Counted from the stretch's first letter, positions 37,261 through 47,488 are shown. The stretch is DNA of 64,000 nt from Streptomyces sp. HUAS ZL42 (GCF_040782645.1 NZ_CP160403.1:6917001-6981000), one strand, 5' to 3'. The notes: generated by a model from the sequence alone, not told the origin. Program-made: numbers and translations.

Positions 37261-37595
37261 GAACGCCGCGCCCGTACCTGAAGCAGACGCCCGCGCTGGA
37301 CGGGCGGACTGCCGAGGCCATGGATCGGGCGACGGAGTGGGCTGTGCTCCCTTAGGGAACTGCGGGCTGGGTCACACCGAGGCTTCGCGAACAGCGAGAA
37401 AATCGTTCCGTAGTTAACGCTTCACGCATTGGTGAGCTGACCGTAGAATTCCGCATCCAAGGGGGGATCAGCGGGACTTGTGCGGCCACCAGGACAGTAC
37501 GGATTTCTGTGGCCGCGCTTTGCGTTGGCGGCAGAGGGGACTGCGGTCGACGCTGGTGCTCCGTTGGCCCAGAGGCGACAACATCAGGGACCAGC

Positions 37596-40500
37596 GTGAC
37601 GAACTCGGGTGACTTCGGGGGCAGCCAGGAACTCGACCGCCTCAAGGCAATGCTTGAGGGCTGGCGCACCTCTCTGGTGGACTTGAGCGGCCGCAACCGA
37701 CTGCTCAATTTCCGCCACACCAAGGCGGCGACACTGGAGATCTCGGCTCCGTCCGCCCAGGAACTCGTCGAAGGCCTGGGCCGCGGCTGGGACTTCGCGC
37801 CGCTCCCGGACGAGGAACCGGCGGCCGACGGGGCGCGGCGTACCGGAGACGTGGTGCTCACGAAGAAGGGCGACCGCGCCGACGGAATCGTCACCCAGAA
37901 GACCACCGCGCCTTCTCTCCTGCGTGCGCTGAACAGCCTGCGCGCCAAAGCGACGCAGGTCTTCAACGACTACGGCCTGTGGACCCTCAACCTCGGCGCC
38001 GGCATGCTCCGTTGGCGTGAGGACGGAGCCGAGACGGGCAGCGACGCCCCGCTGGTTCTGATACCGGTGGTCATCGAGCGTGCGCGGAACGGCCGGATCC
38101 GTCTCAGGGCGAGCGACGACGAGGAACCGCGACTCAACCCGGCCCTTAAAGTGAAGCTGGAGCAGTTCCACATCGACTGGACGCCGGTCGCCGAACAGGA
38201 CCCCTCGGATCTGCAGGCGGTGCTCTCTGCCGCTGTTCGCGCCGTGGCGGGCAAGTCCGGATGGCAGATCTCCGACCGCGTGGTGCTCGCGCTCTTCGCC
38301 TCCCACAAGGAGTCGATGTACCAGGATCTGCTGGACAACGAGGATCGGGTCCTCGGCAGCGACCTCGTACGGGCGATGGCGCTCGGCCCGGATTCCGGAC
38401 TCGCCTCCGACCGCTTCGACTTCGAGGAGATCGAGCTCGACCGGATCGACGAACTGAGCCCGCCCGAGGACAGCCCGCTGGTGCTCGACGCCGACGCCTC
38501 GCAGCGGCAAGCCGTCGCCGCGGCCGTGGCCGGACAGTCGTTCGTCCTGGACGGCCCGCCCGGTACGGGCAAGAGCCAGACGATCACGAACATGATCGCC
38601 GGTCTGATCCACGCGGGCCGCAGTGTGCTGTTCGTCAGTGAGAAGGCGGCGGCTCTCGACGTCGTTCTCGATCGTCTGAAATCAGTCGGACTCGACTCCT
38701 ACGCCCTGGCCCTCCACAGCCACAACACCAGCCGCAAAGCGGTCGCCCAGGAGCTGGGCCGGGCGCTCGCGGAGGAACCGCGCGCACCGCAACTGTCTGA
38801 GCAGACCTTGGCGCAGGCCAGGGAGCTGCGCCTCGCGCTCAGCGCCTACGCCGAAGCGATGAACGAGGCCCGCGACCCGCTGGGACGGACCCTGCACGAC
38901 GTGATCGGTCAGGTCGGTCGGCTGTCCGAGGCGCCGGTGGCCTACCTGAGCCATGGCGACGGCACCAACACGGGCGTCGAGGGGAGGTTTCGTCCGGAGA
39001 CACTCAGCGGTGAGGACCTGCGCCTGATCGTCGAGGCGACGAAGACCATCTCCGACGCCTGGGAGGCGGTCGCCGATCCGTCGTTTCCCTGGCGTGACCT
39101 GCGGTCCGGGATGCCGCATCCACGCCCTGTACTGGAGCAGGCACAGGCAGCGAGGGACGCGCTCGCGACGGCCGTCGACCGGTACCGGGATCTCGCGCCG
39201 GATGGAACTCCCGCCACCGATCAGAGCGGCATCGGCCGTTTGATCGCGCTCCTGCGGTTGCTCGACGTGCGGAGCCCGGTGCCGGAAACCTGGCTGACGA
39301 CGGACGCCTTCGCCGACGAGGTGGACGACCGGGTCGACGCCTTCCTGACCGAGCTGCGCAAGGCGCAGCGCATGAACGCCGCCGTCCGGTCGGTGGCCGG
39401 CGAGCGCTGGCAGGAGCTGTCCTCGAGGCTGACAGCTGAGCCGGGGGAAACCGAGAAGGAGCTCTCGGCGATGGCTCCGCGCGGCCTCGATCTCGCCGGA
39501 CTCACGCAGGAACGAGCGCGAGAGCTCGCCGGGGAGTTCGACGCTACCGCGGGTGTGCTGGAGCGGACGCAGCAGAGCCTCGCCAGGGTCAGCCGCCTCA
39601 TCGGGCTGACGGCCCCCGGCGGCATCGAGGGAGCACGTCATCTGTGTGATGTGGTCGCCGTGGCCGGCACCGAGCACCGGCCCCTCGAACAGTGGCTGGT
39701 TCCCGAGGGCGCAGGGCGGGCGGAGGAGGCTGCGGTCCGGGTCATCGCCGACTCCCTGAGCGACTTCTTCACACGACGTGACCAGGTACTGTCCGCCCAA
39801 GCCCTCGCGACGGACCACGTGGGCCCGGGGTGGGCCGAACTGCGCCCTGAACTGAGCGCGGAACGACCCGCCAACGAGCAGGCCCTCGCCGCCCTGGAAC
39901 CGCCGGGCGCCGACATCGCGTCGCTGACGGGCCGCGAGGCCGAAGAGCTGACCGAGCGGTTCGACACGCTTGCCAACACCCTCGCGGCGGCCGCTCAGCA
40001 CGCCGACACGGTGGCCGAACGCCTCGGGTGTGGGCGGCCGAAGGCGACGTCAGAGGCCGAGGACCTGGCCACGCTCGTGGAGCTGGCCACAGTCTCGGAC
40101 CGCACGCTCGAAGCATGGCTCGATCCCCGCGCACTTCCCGGCGTCCAGGCAGCCGTCGCGGAGATCTCCTCGGCGGCCGAAGAACTGACAGCCGCCGCGG
40201 AAGCGGCACGCGACACGTTTCTGCCCGACGTCGTCTCCACACCCGAACTGCCCGAAGCCGTCCGTCGGCTCATGGAGGGCCGCCAGGGACTCGCCGGCAT
40301 GCTGTCCAGCGGCGTCCGGGCCGACCGGAAGCTCGTGGCCCGGCTGACGCACGGCGGCTCGTGGCGCGGCGAGCTGTACGACAGACTGCCACTCGCCGAC
40401 GCATGGTGCACCGCCCACCGGAGACTGTGGTCGCTGGCCACGACCCACGCCGAGCTGATCGGCCGCTACCGGGGCACGGAGCTGCCTGACGTCCCGGCCC

Positions 40501-43500
40501 TGCGCAAGGCACTGGCGCACGCCGAAGCGGTCCACACACTCGCCCCGGAGACCGTCGCCGACTCCTACCGCCGGAGCCTGCTCGCCGCTCACCTGGCCGA
40601 CGGCCGAGAGCCGCAGCCCGAACTCGTCGAGCAGGCTACGGCGCTGCGCCGCGAACTCACCGCTTGGCGACGGGACTTGGACAGCCCGTCTCTGGCGCCG
40701 CATGCGGCCGACCTCACCAAGCAGCCGCTCGACGAGGCCGCCCGCTGGCTGCGCGCTCACCTCGTCCCGTTGCGGCAGGCCGTCGCGCTGCTGGACACCG
40801 TGGCCTCGGTCGGTCGCCGAGACGGCGGCCCGGGTTCCCAGCACACGCTCGCCTCCGCGCGCACGGCGGTCACCGTCGCGCACGCGGCCCAGAGGGAGAC
40901 AGCCGCGTTCGCCGCTCAGGCCGTAACCGACCGCAGCCTCCTCGGCCCCTGGTACCGGGGACTCGACACGCAGGCGGACGACCTGCACGAGGCCGCGCCC
41001 AACGGCGTGACGGGCTACGAACCCGTGGGAGAACTCCTGCGTCGCGGCCTGGACCTGACGCGACAGCAACCGGGTCCGTACGCGACGGAGCACCAGCGCG
41101 ACCTGCTGGGCCAGTACGTCCCGGATGGGCGCCCCGACACCGAGGCCCTGCGGGCCGCCCTGGACTCCGCCCAGCTGATCACCCGCCTTGCGCCCGACAC
41201 GCTCACGGAGCCCGCGCGCCGGACCAGCCTCGTCGACGTACTGGCCGACGGCCGACCCGAACCGCGCGAACTCCTCGCGCAAGCGGAACAGATCCGCCGT
41301 GACCTGGACCTCTGGCAGGAGTACACCGGGCAGCCCCATGTCGCGGCGGTCGGCACAGCACTCGCCGCTCGTCCCCTCGAACGGTCGGCGAGCTGGCTCC
41401 GCGCACACGTGCAGCCCTTCGAGGACGCGGCCGACCTCATCCGCTCCACCGCCCGCGTCATGGACGAGGGCACGGGCCTCACCCTGTCCCGTGCCAGGGA
41501 AGCGGTGGCCGCCGTCGTCTCCGCCCGCGCGGCCGAGTCCTCCTTCGCGGAGAACGAAGCCACGTACCGGAGCCTTCTCGGTTCCCTCTATCAGGGCACT
41601 GGGACAGACCGCGACGCGATCCTGGACGCTCTGGACTGGGTCCAGAAGGTCCGTCGTACCGCGCACGGCGGTCATGCCGCGCCCCTGCCGGAGGCGGCGG
41701 CCCGGCTGATGCTGACCGCGCCCGCCGACCCGTCTTTCGCGGCCCGTGCCAACGACTGGAGCGGCCAGCGGGAGGCACTCGCCGGGTACTTCGAGCCCGA
41801 GCGGGCGGACGAGGTGCGATGCGAACTCGCCGAGTCCCTTGCTTCGGCCAAGTCGGTCCTGTCCCGCCTCGACCGCGACCCCTTCGGCCCGGAGGCGTGG
41901 ACCAGCTGCGCCTACGCACTGACCCTGCTGCGCCGCTACCACCTCGACGGGCTGCCCGACCAGCTCGCACGCCGCGAGGTTTCCGCCGAGGACTTCCCCG
42001 CCGCTATGGAACGTGCGGTGCTCACCGCGTGGGTCGAGCACCAGCTCGCCACCGATCAGAGGCTGAAGCCGATGCGGGCCGTGGAACGCGACCAGTTGGT
42101 GGAGCGGTTCCAGAGTGCGGACCAGGACTTGGTGGCGGCGGCACACGCCGAGGTCATCGCCGCGTGCAACTCCCGCCGTCCCCGCCGGACGTCGGTGGGC
42201 CAGGCCGCGACAATCCGTCGCGAGGCCGAGAAACAGCGTCGCCACATGCCCGTACGGCACCTGCTGAAGCAGACACGCGACGTGGTACGGCTGGTCAAGC
42301 CCTGCTTCATGATGAGTCCCTTGACGGTCAGTCAGTTCCTTCCGCCCGACTTCGAGTTCGACGTCGTCATCTTCGACGAGGCATCCCAGGTGCTGCCTCA
42401 GGACGCGGTGAACTCCGTCTACCGAGGCAAGGCCCTCATCGTGGCGGGCGACCAGAAGCAGCTGCCGCCGACGTCGTTCTTCAGCGCGGTCGGCGACAGT
42501 GACGACGGCGACGAGTGGGACGAGGACGCCACCGACAGTTTTGAATCCATCCTCGACATGTGCAAGGCCAGCGGAGTCCTGCGCGGGCTGCCCCTGCGCT
42601 GGCACTACCGGAGCCGGCACGAGAACCTGATCGCCTTCAGCAACCACGACTTCTACGACAACTCCATGGTCACGTTCCCGGGCGCGCTGGAGCAGGGGCC
42701 CGACATCGGCGTGGAGTTCATCAAGGCGGAAGGCGTCTACGACCGCGGCGGGCGCAGCGACAACCCCGTCGAGGCCGCCAAGGTGGCCCAGCGCGTCATC
42801 CACCACTTCGACACCCGACCCGAGCACACCCTCGGTGTGGTCGCGCTGTCGAAGGCGCAGGCGGAGGCAATCGAGTACGCGGTGCAGAAGGCGAGGGCGG
42901 CCCGCCCGGACCTCGACCACCACTTCACGGAAGGCCGGCTCGACGGTTTCTTCGTCAAGAACCTCGAAACCGTCCAGGGCGACGAGCGCGACGTCATCAT
43001 CCTCTCCATCGGCTACGGTCCCGACCACCGTGGCAAGCTGCTCTCGACGTTCGGACCCATCAACCGGGAGGGTGGCTGGCGACGCCTCAACGTGGCCGTG
43101 ACCCGCGCCCGGCGCCGCATGGAGGTCGTCGCCTCGTTCTACGGAGGCGATCTGCCGGACAGCACCAACAAGAGCGTGCAGCACCTCAAGCGGTACCTGC
43201 AGTACGCCCAGCACGGCCCGGAGATCCTTCAGACCGAGGCCGCCGACCCGGACGCCGCTCCGGAGAGCCCCTTCGAGGAGGAGGTCCTCGAGGTGCTGCG
43301 CGGCTGGGGCTATGCGGTCCAGCCACAGGTGGGGGTCGCCGGATTCCGCATTGACATGGCGGTACGCCACCCGGGCGCGCCCGGCACGTACGCGCTCGGC
43401 ATCGAGTGCGACGGCGCCATGTACCACTCCTCGCGGGCGGCTCGCGACCGCGACCGGCTCAGGGAAGCGGTTCTACGCGACCTGGGTTGGCGGCTGCACC

Positions 43501-44366
43501 GAATCTGGGGTACGGACTGGTACCGGAACCGCCGGGATGCAATGGCGCGGCTGCGGGCCGCGGTGGAGGCGGCATGTGCGGAGGATCCGCATGCGGTGCG
43601 AGTGGCGCCGCCCGTGGGGCTGGACGCCAGCGGCGGCGATCGTGGCAACGGTGACAGTACGGCGGATCCCGCGGGCGGCACCGCGAGCGCGGGGCGCGGA
43701 GAGTCTGCAAAAGAGGGATCAGCTGGTCCGGCAGCCCCGCGAGTGGAGTTCGTGACGGTCGACGCCGGCCCTGCGCCCTGGAGCCGTCCCTACCAGGACG
43801 TCGAGCCTGACCTGTTGGCAGAGGTACGTGACCGATCGAGCAGCCAGCGAGGCATGTGGGGCGTGGAGTTGCAGGACCCGGATGCCCTCGACGTGGTGGC
43901 GGACGTGGCGCTGTGTGTGGTCGAGGTGGAAGGGCCCGTCGAGAAGGAAGTGATCTACACCCGGGTCCGTCTCGCGTGGGGCCTCGGACGAGCCGGCCAG
44001 GTGGTCCGCGACCGCATCGACCGAGCTCTGCGCCGCCTTCTCAAGCAGGGCAAGATCGTCCACGCCGGTACGGCCTACGACAGGCCCGGCCACAAGACGG
44101 AGTTCGCCCGCACACCGACAGAGCGGTGCGCCCGACGAGTGGCGGAGGTTCCCGCGGCGGAGCGACAGCTCGTGCTCAGAAACGTGGTCGACGAAGGACC
44201 GGGCGTGCATCGCGAGGACCTGCTGCGAGAGGCCGCTCGCTTCTTCGGGTGGGCGCGGCTCGGAGCAGATATCCGAGACGCACTGACTGGCGACATCGAC
44301 GCGTTGATCGCCGCAGGGGACTTGATCGAGTCAGAGGGCGGCCTGATGCCTGCGGAGGCTTCTTGA
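37596..44366 (+). CDS. DUF4011/SF1 helicase with C-terminal nuclease (giant, defence-type)
   Basis: The 2256-residue protein starts with a DUF4011 motif (LVDLSGRNRLLNFRH, about residues 28-41). An SF1 helicase is split across the protein: Walker A GPPGTGKSQT near 320, Walker B VVIFDEASQV near 1590, and motif VI-like LNVAVTRARRRMEV near 1830. A Vsr-like PD-(D/E)xK nuclease follows (GIECDGAMYHSS... WRLHRIWGTDWY, about 1930-1980), then a DUF3320 winged-helix-like end. The insert of about 1200 residues between the helicase halves contains diverged internal repeats (see findings). GTG 37596 follows AGGGA. Such COG1112 proteins are frequent in defence islands and related to Mokosh-type helicases; the target is unknown. 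It lies downstream of an IS graveyard and upstream of the BREX genes. Confidence 0.85.
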   Translation: MTNSGDFGGSQELDRLKAMLEGWRTSLVDLSGRNRLLNFRHTKAATLEISAPSAQELVEGLGRGWDFAPLPDEEPAADGARRTGDVVLTKKGDRADGIVTQKTTAPSLLRALNSLRAKATQVFNDYGLWTLNLGAGMLRWREDGAETGSDAPLVLIPVVIERARNGRIRLRASDDEEPRLNPALKVKLEQFHIDWTPVAEQDPSDLQAVLSAAVRAVAGKSGWQISDRVVLALFASHKESMYQDLLDNEDRVLGSDLVRAMALGPDSGLASDRFDFEEIELDRIDELSPPEDSPLVLDADASQRQAVAAAVAGQSFVLDGPPGTGKSQTITNMIAGLIHAGRSVLFVSEKAAALDVVLDRLKSVGLDSYALALHSHNTSRKAVAQELGRALAEEPRAPQLSEQTLAQARELRLALSAYAEAMNEARDPLGRTLHDVIGQVGRLSEAPVAYLSHGDGTNTGVEGRFRPETLSGEDLRLIVEATKTISDAWEAVADPSFPWRDLRSGMPHPRPVLEQAQAARDALATAVDRYRDLAPDGTPATDQSGIGRLIALLRLLDVRSPVPETWLTTDAFADEVDDRVDAFLTELRKAQRMNAAVRSVAGERWQELSSRLTAEPGETEKELSAMAPRGLDLAGLTQERARELAGEFDATAGVLERTQQSLARVSRLIGLTAPGGIEGARHLCDVVAVAGTEHRPLEQWLVPEGAGRAEEAAVRVIADSLSDFFTRRDQVLSAQALATDHVGPGWAELRPELSAERPANEQALAALEPPGADIASLTGREAEELTERFDTLANTLAAAAQHADTVAERLGCGRPKATSEAEDLATLVELATVSDRTLEAWLDPRALPGVQAAVAEISSAAEELTAAAEAARDTFLPDVVSTPELPEAVRRLMEGRQGLAGMLSSGVRADRKLVARLTHGGSWRGELYDRLPLADAWCTAHRRLWSLATTHAELIGRYRGTELPDVPALRKALAHAEAVHTLAPETVADSYRRSLLAAHLADGREPQPELVEQATALRRELTAWRRDLDSPSLAPHAADLTKQPLDEAARWLRAHLVPLRQAVALLDTVASVGRRDGGPGSQHTLASARTAVTVAHAAQRETAAFAAQAVTDRSLLGPWYRGLDTQADDLHEAAPNGVTGYEPVGELLRRGLDLTRQQPGPYATEHQRDLLGQYVPDGRPDTEALRAALDSAQLITRLAPDTLTEPARRTSLVDVLADGRPEPRELLAQAEQIRRDLDLWQEYTGQPHVAAVGTALAARPLERSASWLRAHVQPFEDAADLIRSTARVMDEGTGLTLSRAREAVAAVVSARAAESSFAENEATYRSLLGSLYQGTGTDRDAILDALDWVQKVRRTAHGGHAAPLPEAAARLMLTAPADPSFAARANDWSGQREALAGYFEPERADEVRCELAESLASAKSVLSRLDRDPFGPEAWTSCAYALTLLRRYHLDGLPDQLARREVSAEDFPAAMERAVLTAWVEHQLATDQRLKPMRAVERDQLVERFQSADQDLVAAAHAEVIAACNSRRPRRTSVGQAATIRREAEKQRRHMPVRHLLKQTRDVVRLVKPCFMMSPLTVSQFLPPDFEFDVVIFDEASQVLPQDAVNSVYRGKALIVAGDQKQLPPTSFFSAVGDSDDGDEWDEDATDSFESILDMCKASGVLRGLPLRWHYRSRHENLIAFSNHDFYDNSMVTFPGALEQGPDIGVEFIKAEGVYDRGGRSDNPVEAAKVAQRVIHHFDTRPEHTLGVVALSKAQAEAIEYAVQKARAARPDLDHHFTEGRLDGFFVKNLETVQGDERDVIILSIGYGPDHRGKLLSTFGPINREGGWRRLNVAVTRARRRMEVVASFYGGDLPDSTNKSVQHLKRYLQYAQHGPEILQTEAADPDAAPESPFEEEVLEVLRGWGYAVQPQVGVAGFRIDMAVRHPGAPGTYALGIECDGAMYHSSRAARDRDRLREAVLRDLGWRLHRIWGTDWYRNRRDAMARLRAAVEAACAEDPHAVRVAPPVGLDASGGDRGNGDSTADPAGGTASAGRGESAKEGSAGPAAPRVEFVTVDAGPAPWSRPYQDVEPDLLAEVRDRSSSQRGMWGVELQDPDALDVVADVALCVVEVEGPVEKEVIYTRVRLAWGLGRAGQVVRDRIDRALRRLLKQGKIVHAGTAYDRPGHKTEFARTPTERCARRVAEVPAAERQLVLRNVVDEGPGVHREDLLREAARFFGWARLGADIRDALTGDIDALIAAGDLIESEGGLMPAEAS

Positions 44367-44758
44367 TCCATTGCGGCGGGGCTTCTCGTATCGCCCAGAG
44401 GGCCCGCTGAGCTGGCAGGACGGGACAAGCGCCATGCGATGTCCCGTTGACAGCGGTCCGTTGTCCAGGTCGGGCGGTGCAGGGGCACGACGGGGTCCTG
44501 GTCGCCGTTGCATTGGCCAGGCTCCCTTGCGGCATGTAAGCGCCGACACTGGCCACATCCGCTGAGAGACGCGGAAGCCACCGAGGTCGACCGACTCCAG
44601 AGGGGCAGAGGCCCTGCACTCCAGGCTCCGGACGTCGGTAGGGGAGACCGGGCACAGCGTCCGCGGCCGCCACTGCGACCACCGGTACGACTGTCAGCAC
44701 CGCCAGGTACCCTCAGACACATCGTCAACGCGGCCCGACGGGCTTCCGCTCCGCCCCG
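44367..44758. other. Gene-free stretch of 392 bp between helicase and DUF2075 genes
   Basis: I see no gene. TTGACA at about 44448 looks like a -35 hexamer but has no matching -10. A promoter for the DUF2075 gene probably lies in the last 70 bp. Confidence 0.45.
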
Positions 44759-46708
44759 GTGGAGTTTCAAAGGACATGCCCCCACCCGCACGAGTCTTTT
44801 CGTGCTGCCTGGGGGAAGTCCTTGCTGTTCCGCGCGTCCGCGAAAACGGTCGCCGTCATGGCACTCGACGGTTCGCTGTTCCTGCACCTCACCGACAACT
44901 TCGTCCACATGCATGGCTATCGGCCCGGCGCCTCGGAGGTGCGTTCCTGGGAACGCAGCATCCCCGTCCTGGCTGCCGCACTCAACGACGCTGGCCTCGG
45001 CGACGTGGAGGTCATGCTGGAGTACTCGCTCCCGCTGAACAGCAAGCGCGCCGACGTCGTCCTCGCCGGAGTGCACCCGGCCACAGGAGAGCCGTCATAC
45101 GTCGTTGTGGAGCTGAAGCAGTGGAGTCAGGCGCTGCCCCACGAGGACGACCCCACCCTGTGCCATGTCGACGCCCACGCTCATCCGGTCCTCAACCCCA
45201 TCGAGCAGGTCCGCCGCTACTGCGAATACCTCGTCAATTTCAACGGCAGGGTGGCTGAACACGGGTACCGGGTGGCCGGACTGGCCTATCTGCACAACGC
45301 CACCGAGTTCGGCGTGACCGGTCTGCGGGAGATCGAGCGTGACGGCCACGGACTGCTCTTCACCGCAGAAGGCCGCGGTGCCTTCCTCGACCACCTTCGT
45401 ACGAGGCTGAGCGACAAGCACCCCGGGGCCCAAGCAGCGGACGAACTCCGCGCGGGCGCCACGGTGCCGTCGAAACAGCTCATGTCCGTGGCCGCCGAGG
45501 AGGTGCGCGAGCGCACCCAGTTCGTCCTCCTCGACGAGCAGCAGGTCGCGTACCGCATGGTGCTCAACGCGGTGGAGAAGGCGAAGCACGCCGACCGCAA
45601 GGAAGTCGTCATCGTCACGGGCGGCCCCGGCACCGGCAAGAGCGTCATCGCTCTGCAACTGCTCGGTGAGCTTTACAGGCGTGGGGTTCCGGCGCTGCAC
45701 GCCACCGGCTCGCAGTCGTTCACGAAAACGATGAGGAAGGTCGCCGGAGCCCGCAAGCGGGAAGTCCAGGACCTGTTCAAGTACTTCAACAGCTTCATGA
45801 CGGCCGAGAAGAACAGCCTGGGCGCCCTGATCTGCGACGAGGCACACCGCATCCGGGAGACCTCGGCCAACCGCTACACGCGTGCCGCGCACCGTACCGG
45901 CAGGGCACAGATCGACGAACTCATCGACGTGGCCTACGTGCCGGTCTTCTTCCTCGACGAGCACCAGGTCGTCCGCCCCGGTGAGATGGGCACGGTGGCC
46001 GAGATCAAGGCGGCAGCGGCGAAGCGGGGTATCCCCTGCAGTGTCGTCCCGCTGGACAGCCAGTTCCGCTGCGGTGGTAGTGACGCCTACCTGCGCTGGG
46101 TGGTCCGTCTCCTCGGCCTGGAGTCGGGCGGGCCGGTCGTGTGGGAGCCCGACGGCCGCATGCAGTTGCTGGTCGCCGACAGCCCGCGGGAGTTGGAAGC
46201 CTTCCTCGAGGCTCGTCGGACCCAGGGCTACGGTGCCCGTATGTCCGCGGGTTACTGCTGGCGTTGGTCCCCGGAACCCAAGCCCGGCACCCCGCTCCCG
46301 CCCGACGTGGTCATCGGGGACTGGGCCCGCCCCTGGAACCTGCGAGGCGACCGCGCCGTCTCCGGCGCGCCCCCGGCTGCCCTGTGGGCCACCGACCCCG
46401 CGGGCTTCGGGCAGGTCGGCTGCGTCTATACCGCCCAAGGCTTCGAGTACGACTGGTCCGGCGTGATCATCGGCCCCGATCTGCTCTGGCGCGGCGACCG
46501 CTGGATCACGGACCGCACGGCGTCCATGGACCCGGTCTTCAAGAAGTCCACCCCCGACACCGACGTGGACCGACTCATCCGTAACACGTACAAGGTCCTG
46601 CTGACCCGGGGCATGGTGGGCACGATCGTCTACTCGACGGACCCGGAGACTCGGGAGAAGCTTCGGGAACTGGCGGGTGGGACGGCCCGAGAGGCGGCGC
46701 CGGCCTGA
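44759..46708 (+). CDS. PD-(D/E)xK nuclease-like domain fused to DUF2075 ATPase/helicase
   Basis: The 649-residue protein has two parts. The N-terminus (about 75-200) carries a PD-(D/E)xK-like pattern: E88, D99 in KRADVVL, and E118-L-K120 in VVVELKQW. The second part (about 270-640) is a DUF2075 P-loop NTPase: Walker A GGPGTGKS, Walker B LICDEAHRIRE, the VFFLDEHQVVRPGE block, and helicase-like QFRCGG and TRGMVGTIVY. DUF2075 proteins (SF1-like, sometimes Schlafen-linked) occur in phage-defence loci. The start GTG 44759 lacks a clear ribosome site, so it is uncertain. It is on the same strand as the BREX genes and upstream of them. Confidence 0.82.
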   Translation: MEFQRTCPHPHESFRAAWGKSLLFRASAKTVAVMALDGSLFLHLTDNFVHMHGYRPGASEVRSWERSIPVLAAALNDAGLGDVEVMLEYSLPLNSKRADVVLAGVHPATGEPSYVVVELKQWSQALPHEDDPTLCHVDAHAHPVLNPIEQVRRYCEYLVNFNGRVAEHGYRVAGLAYLHNATEFGVTGLREIERDGHGLLFTAEGRGAFLDHLRTRLSDKHPGAQAADELRAGATVPSKQLMSVAAEEVRERTQFVLLDEQQVAYRMVLNAVEKAKHADRKEVVIVTGGPGTGKSVIALQLLGELYRRGVPALHATGSQSFTKTMRKVAGARKREVQDLFKYFNSFMTAEKNSLGALICDEAHRIRETSANRYTRAAHRTGRAQIDELIDVAYVPVFFLDEHQVVRPGEMGTVAEIKAAAAKRGIPCSVVPLDSQFRCGGSDAYLRWVVRLLGLESGGPVVWEPDGRMQLLVADSPRELEAFLEARRTQGYGARMSAGYCWRWSPEPKPGTPLPPDVVIGDWARPWNLRGDRAVSGAPPAALWATDPAGFGQVGCVYTAQGFEYDWSGVIIGPDLLWRGDRWITDRTASMDPVFKKSTPDTDVDRLIRNTYKVLLTRGMVGTIVYSTDPETREKLRELAGGTAREAAPA

Positions 46709-46900
46709 CAAGCACGGTCGGCGCTGGCCGAGCTGCCAAATGCATGCACGCTGCCCGATCGAGACTTCGAGACGGGCTCCTTCGCTTCGTTACCGCCATG
46801 GTTGCGGTAGGCCAACACTGGTGCGAATGAGCCCACATCCTGTAGCCGAGTTCAATACGGTGCATGCTTCCGCGCAGTGCGCACGACGCGAGGGGGACTT

Positions 46901-47488
46901 GTGAAGCTCACCTATGTCTGTTTCGAGGGAACACCGGAAGAACTGGACGCCTCCGCGACGGTCCGCGGAATCCTGCCGTCCGGGTCCGGAACGGCCGAGG
47001 ATGTCCCGGGGACGGTGTTGATCGTCGCTCATCCAGACAGCGACGAGGACGCGGACTTCGGATGGCATGTCGAGGGCGAGGTGCCCGGCGTGGCGGCGGA
47101 GGGGCAGGGCACCGTGAAGACGCAACTCGCCTTCAACCCCGCCGCCCAGCAGTTCGTCGACTTTCTGGCGAAGGCAGTCTCCTGGGACAACGTCGGAGTT
47201 CACGGCATCAAACGCAAGGCCTGGCAGGTGGGCGAGCCGTTGGACTACTCCGGCTACCTGCGCCTGCGCCGCAAGGGTAGCCAATACGGCGGCTTCGCCT
47301 ATGCATTCGCGTCGACCGGCCTGATCAACTTTCGTCTGCGGCACAGCGACGCGATCGAGAAGCTGGCCCCTCAGGCGTATCCCCTGACCGCCGGCAACCC
47401 CAACTACAGGGTGAGCATCCTGGTGCGGAACGACGAGACCCTGAAGCAGGCGCTCGCCCTGGCGAAGCTTGCTTACGACGCCACATGA
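46901..47488 (+). CDS. Unknown 195-residue protein next to pglW
   Basis: It starts with GTG at 46901 (VKLTYVCFEGTPEELDAS), preceded by GAGGGGG. The N-terminal third is Glu/Asp/Gly-rich; the middle has VDFLAKAVSWDNVGVHGIKR and KAWQVGEPLDYSGYLRLRRK, the end VSILVRNDETLKQALALAKL. I recognise no family, signal peptide or TM. The last block looks like a winged-helix or small alpha/beta fold, but this is a guess. Position between the DUF2075 gene and pglW suggests an accessory defence protein. Codon bias is that of a real gene. Confidence 0.7.
   Translation: MKLTYVCFEGTPEELDASATVRGILPSGSGTAEDVPGTVLIVAHPDSDEDADFGWHVEGEVPGVAAEGQGTVKTQLAFNPAAQQFVDFLAKAVSWDNVGVHGIKRKAWQVGEPLDYSGYLRLRRKGSQYGGFAYAFASTGLINFRLRHSDAIEKLAPQAYPLTAGNPNYRVSILVRNDETLKQALALAKLAYDAT

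Noticed and set aside
40050..43427. 1125-codon open frame antisense to the giant helicase
   Set aside because: Composition is that of an antisense shadow, with no family motifs; the plus strand has clear helicase and nuclease motifs.
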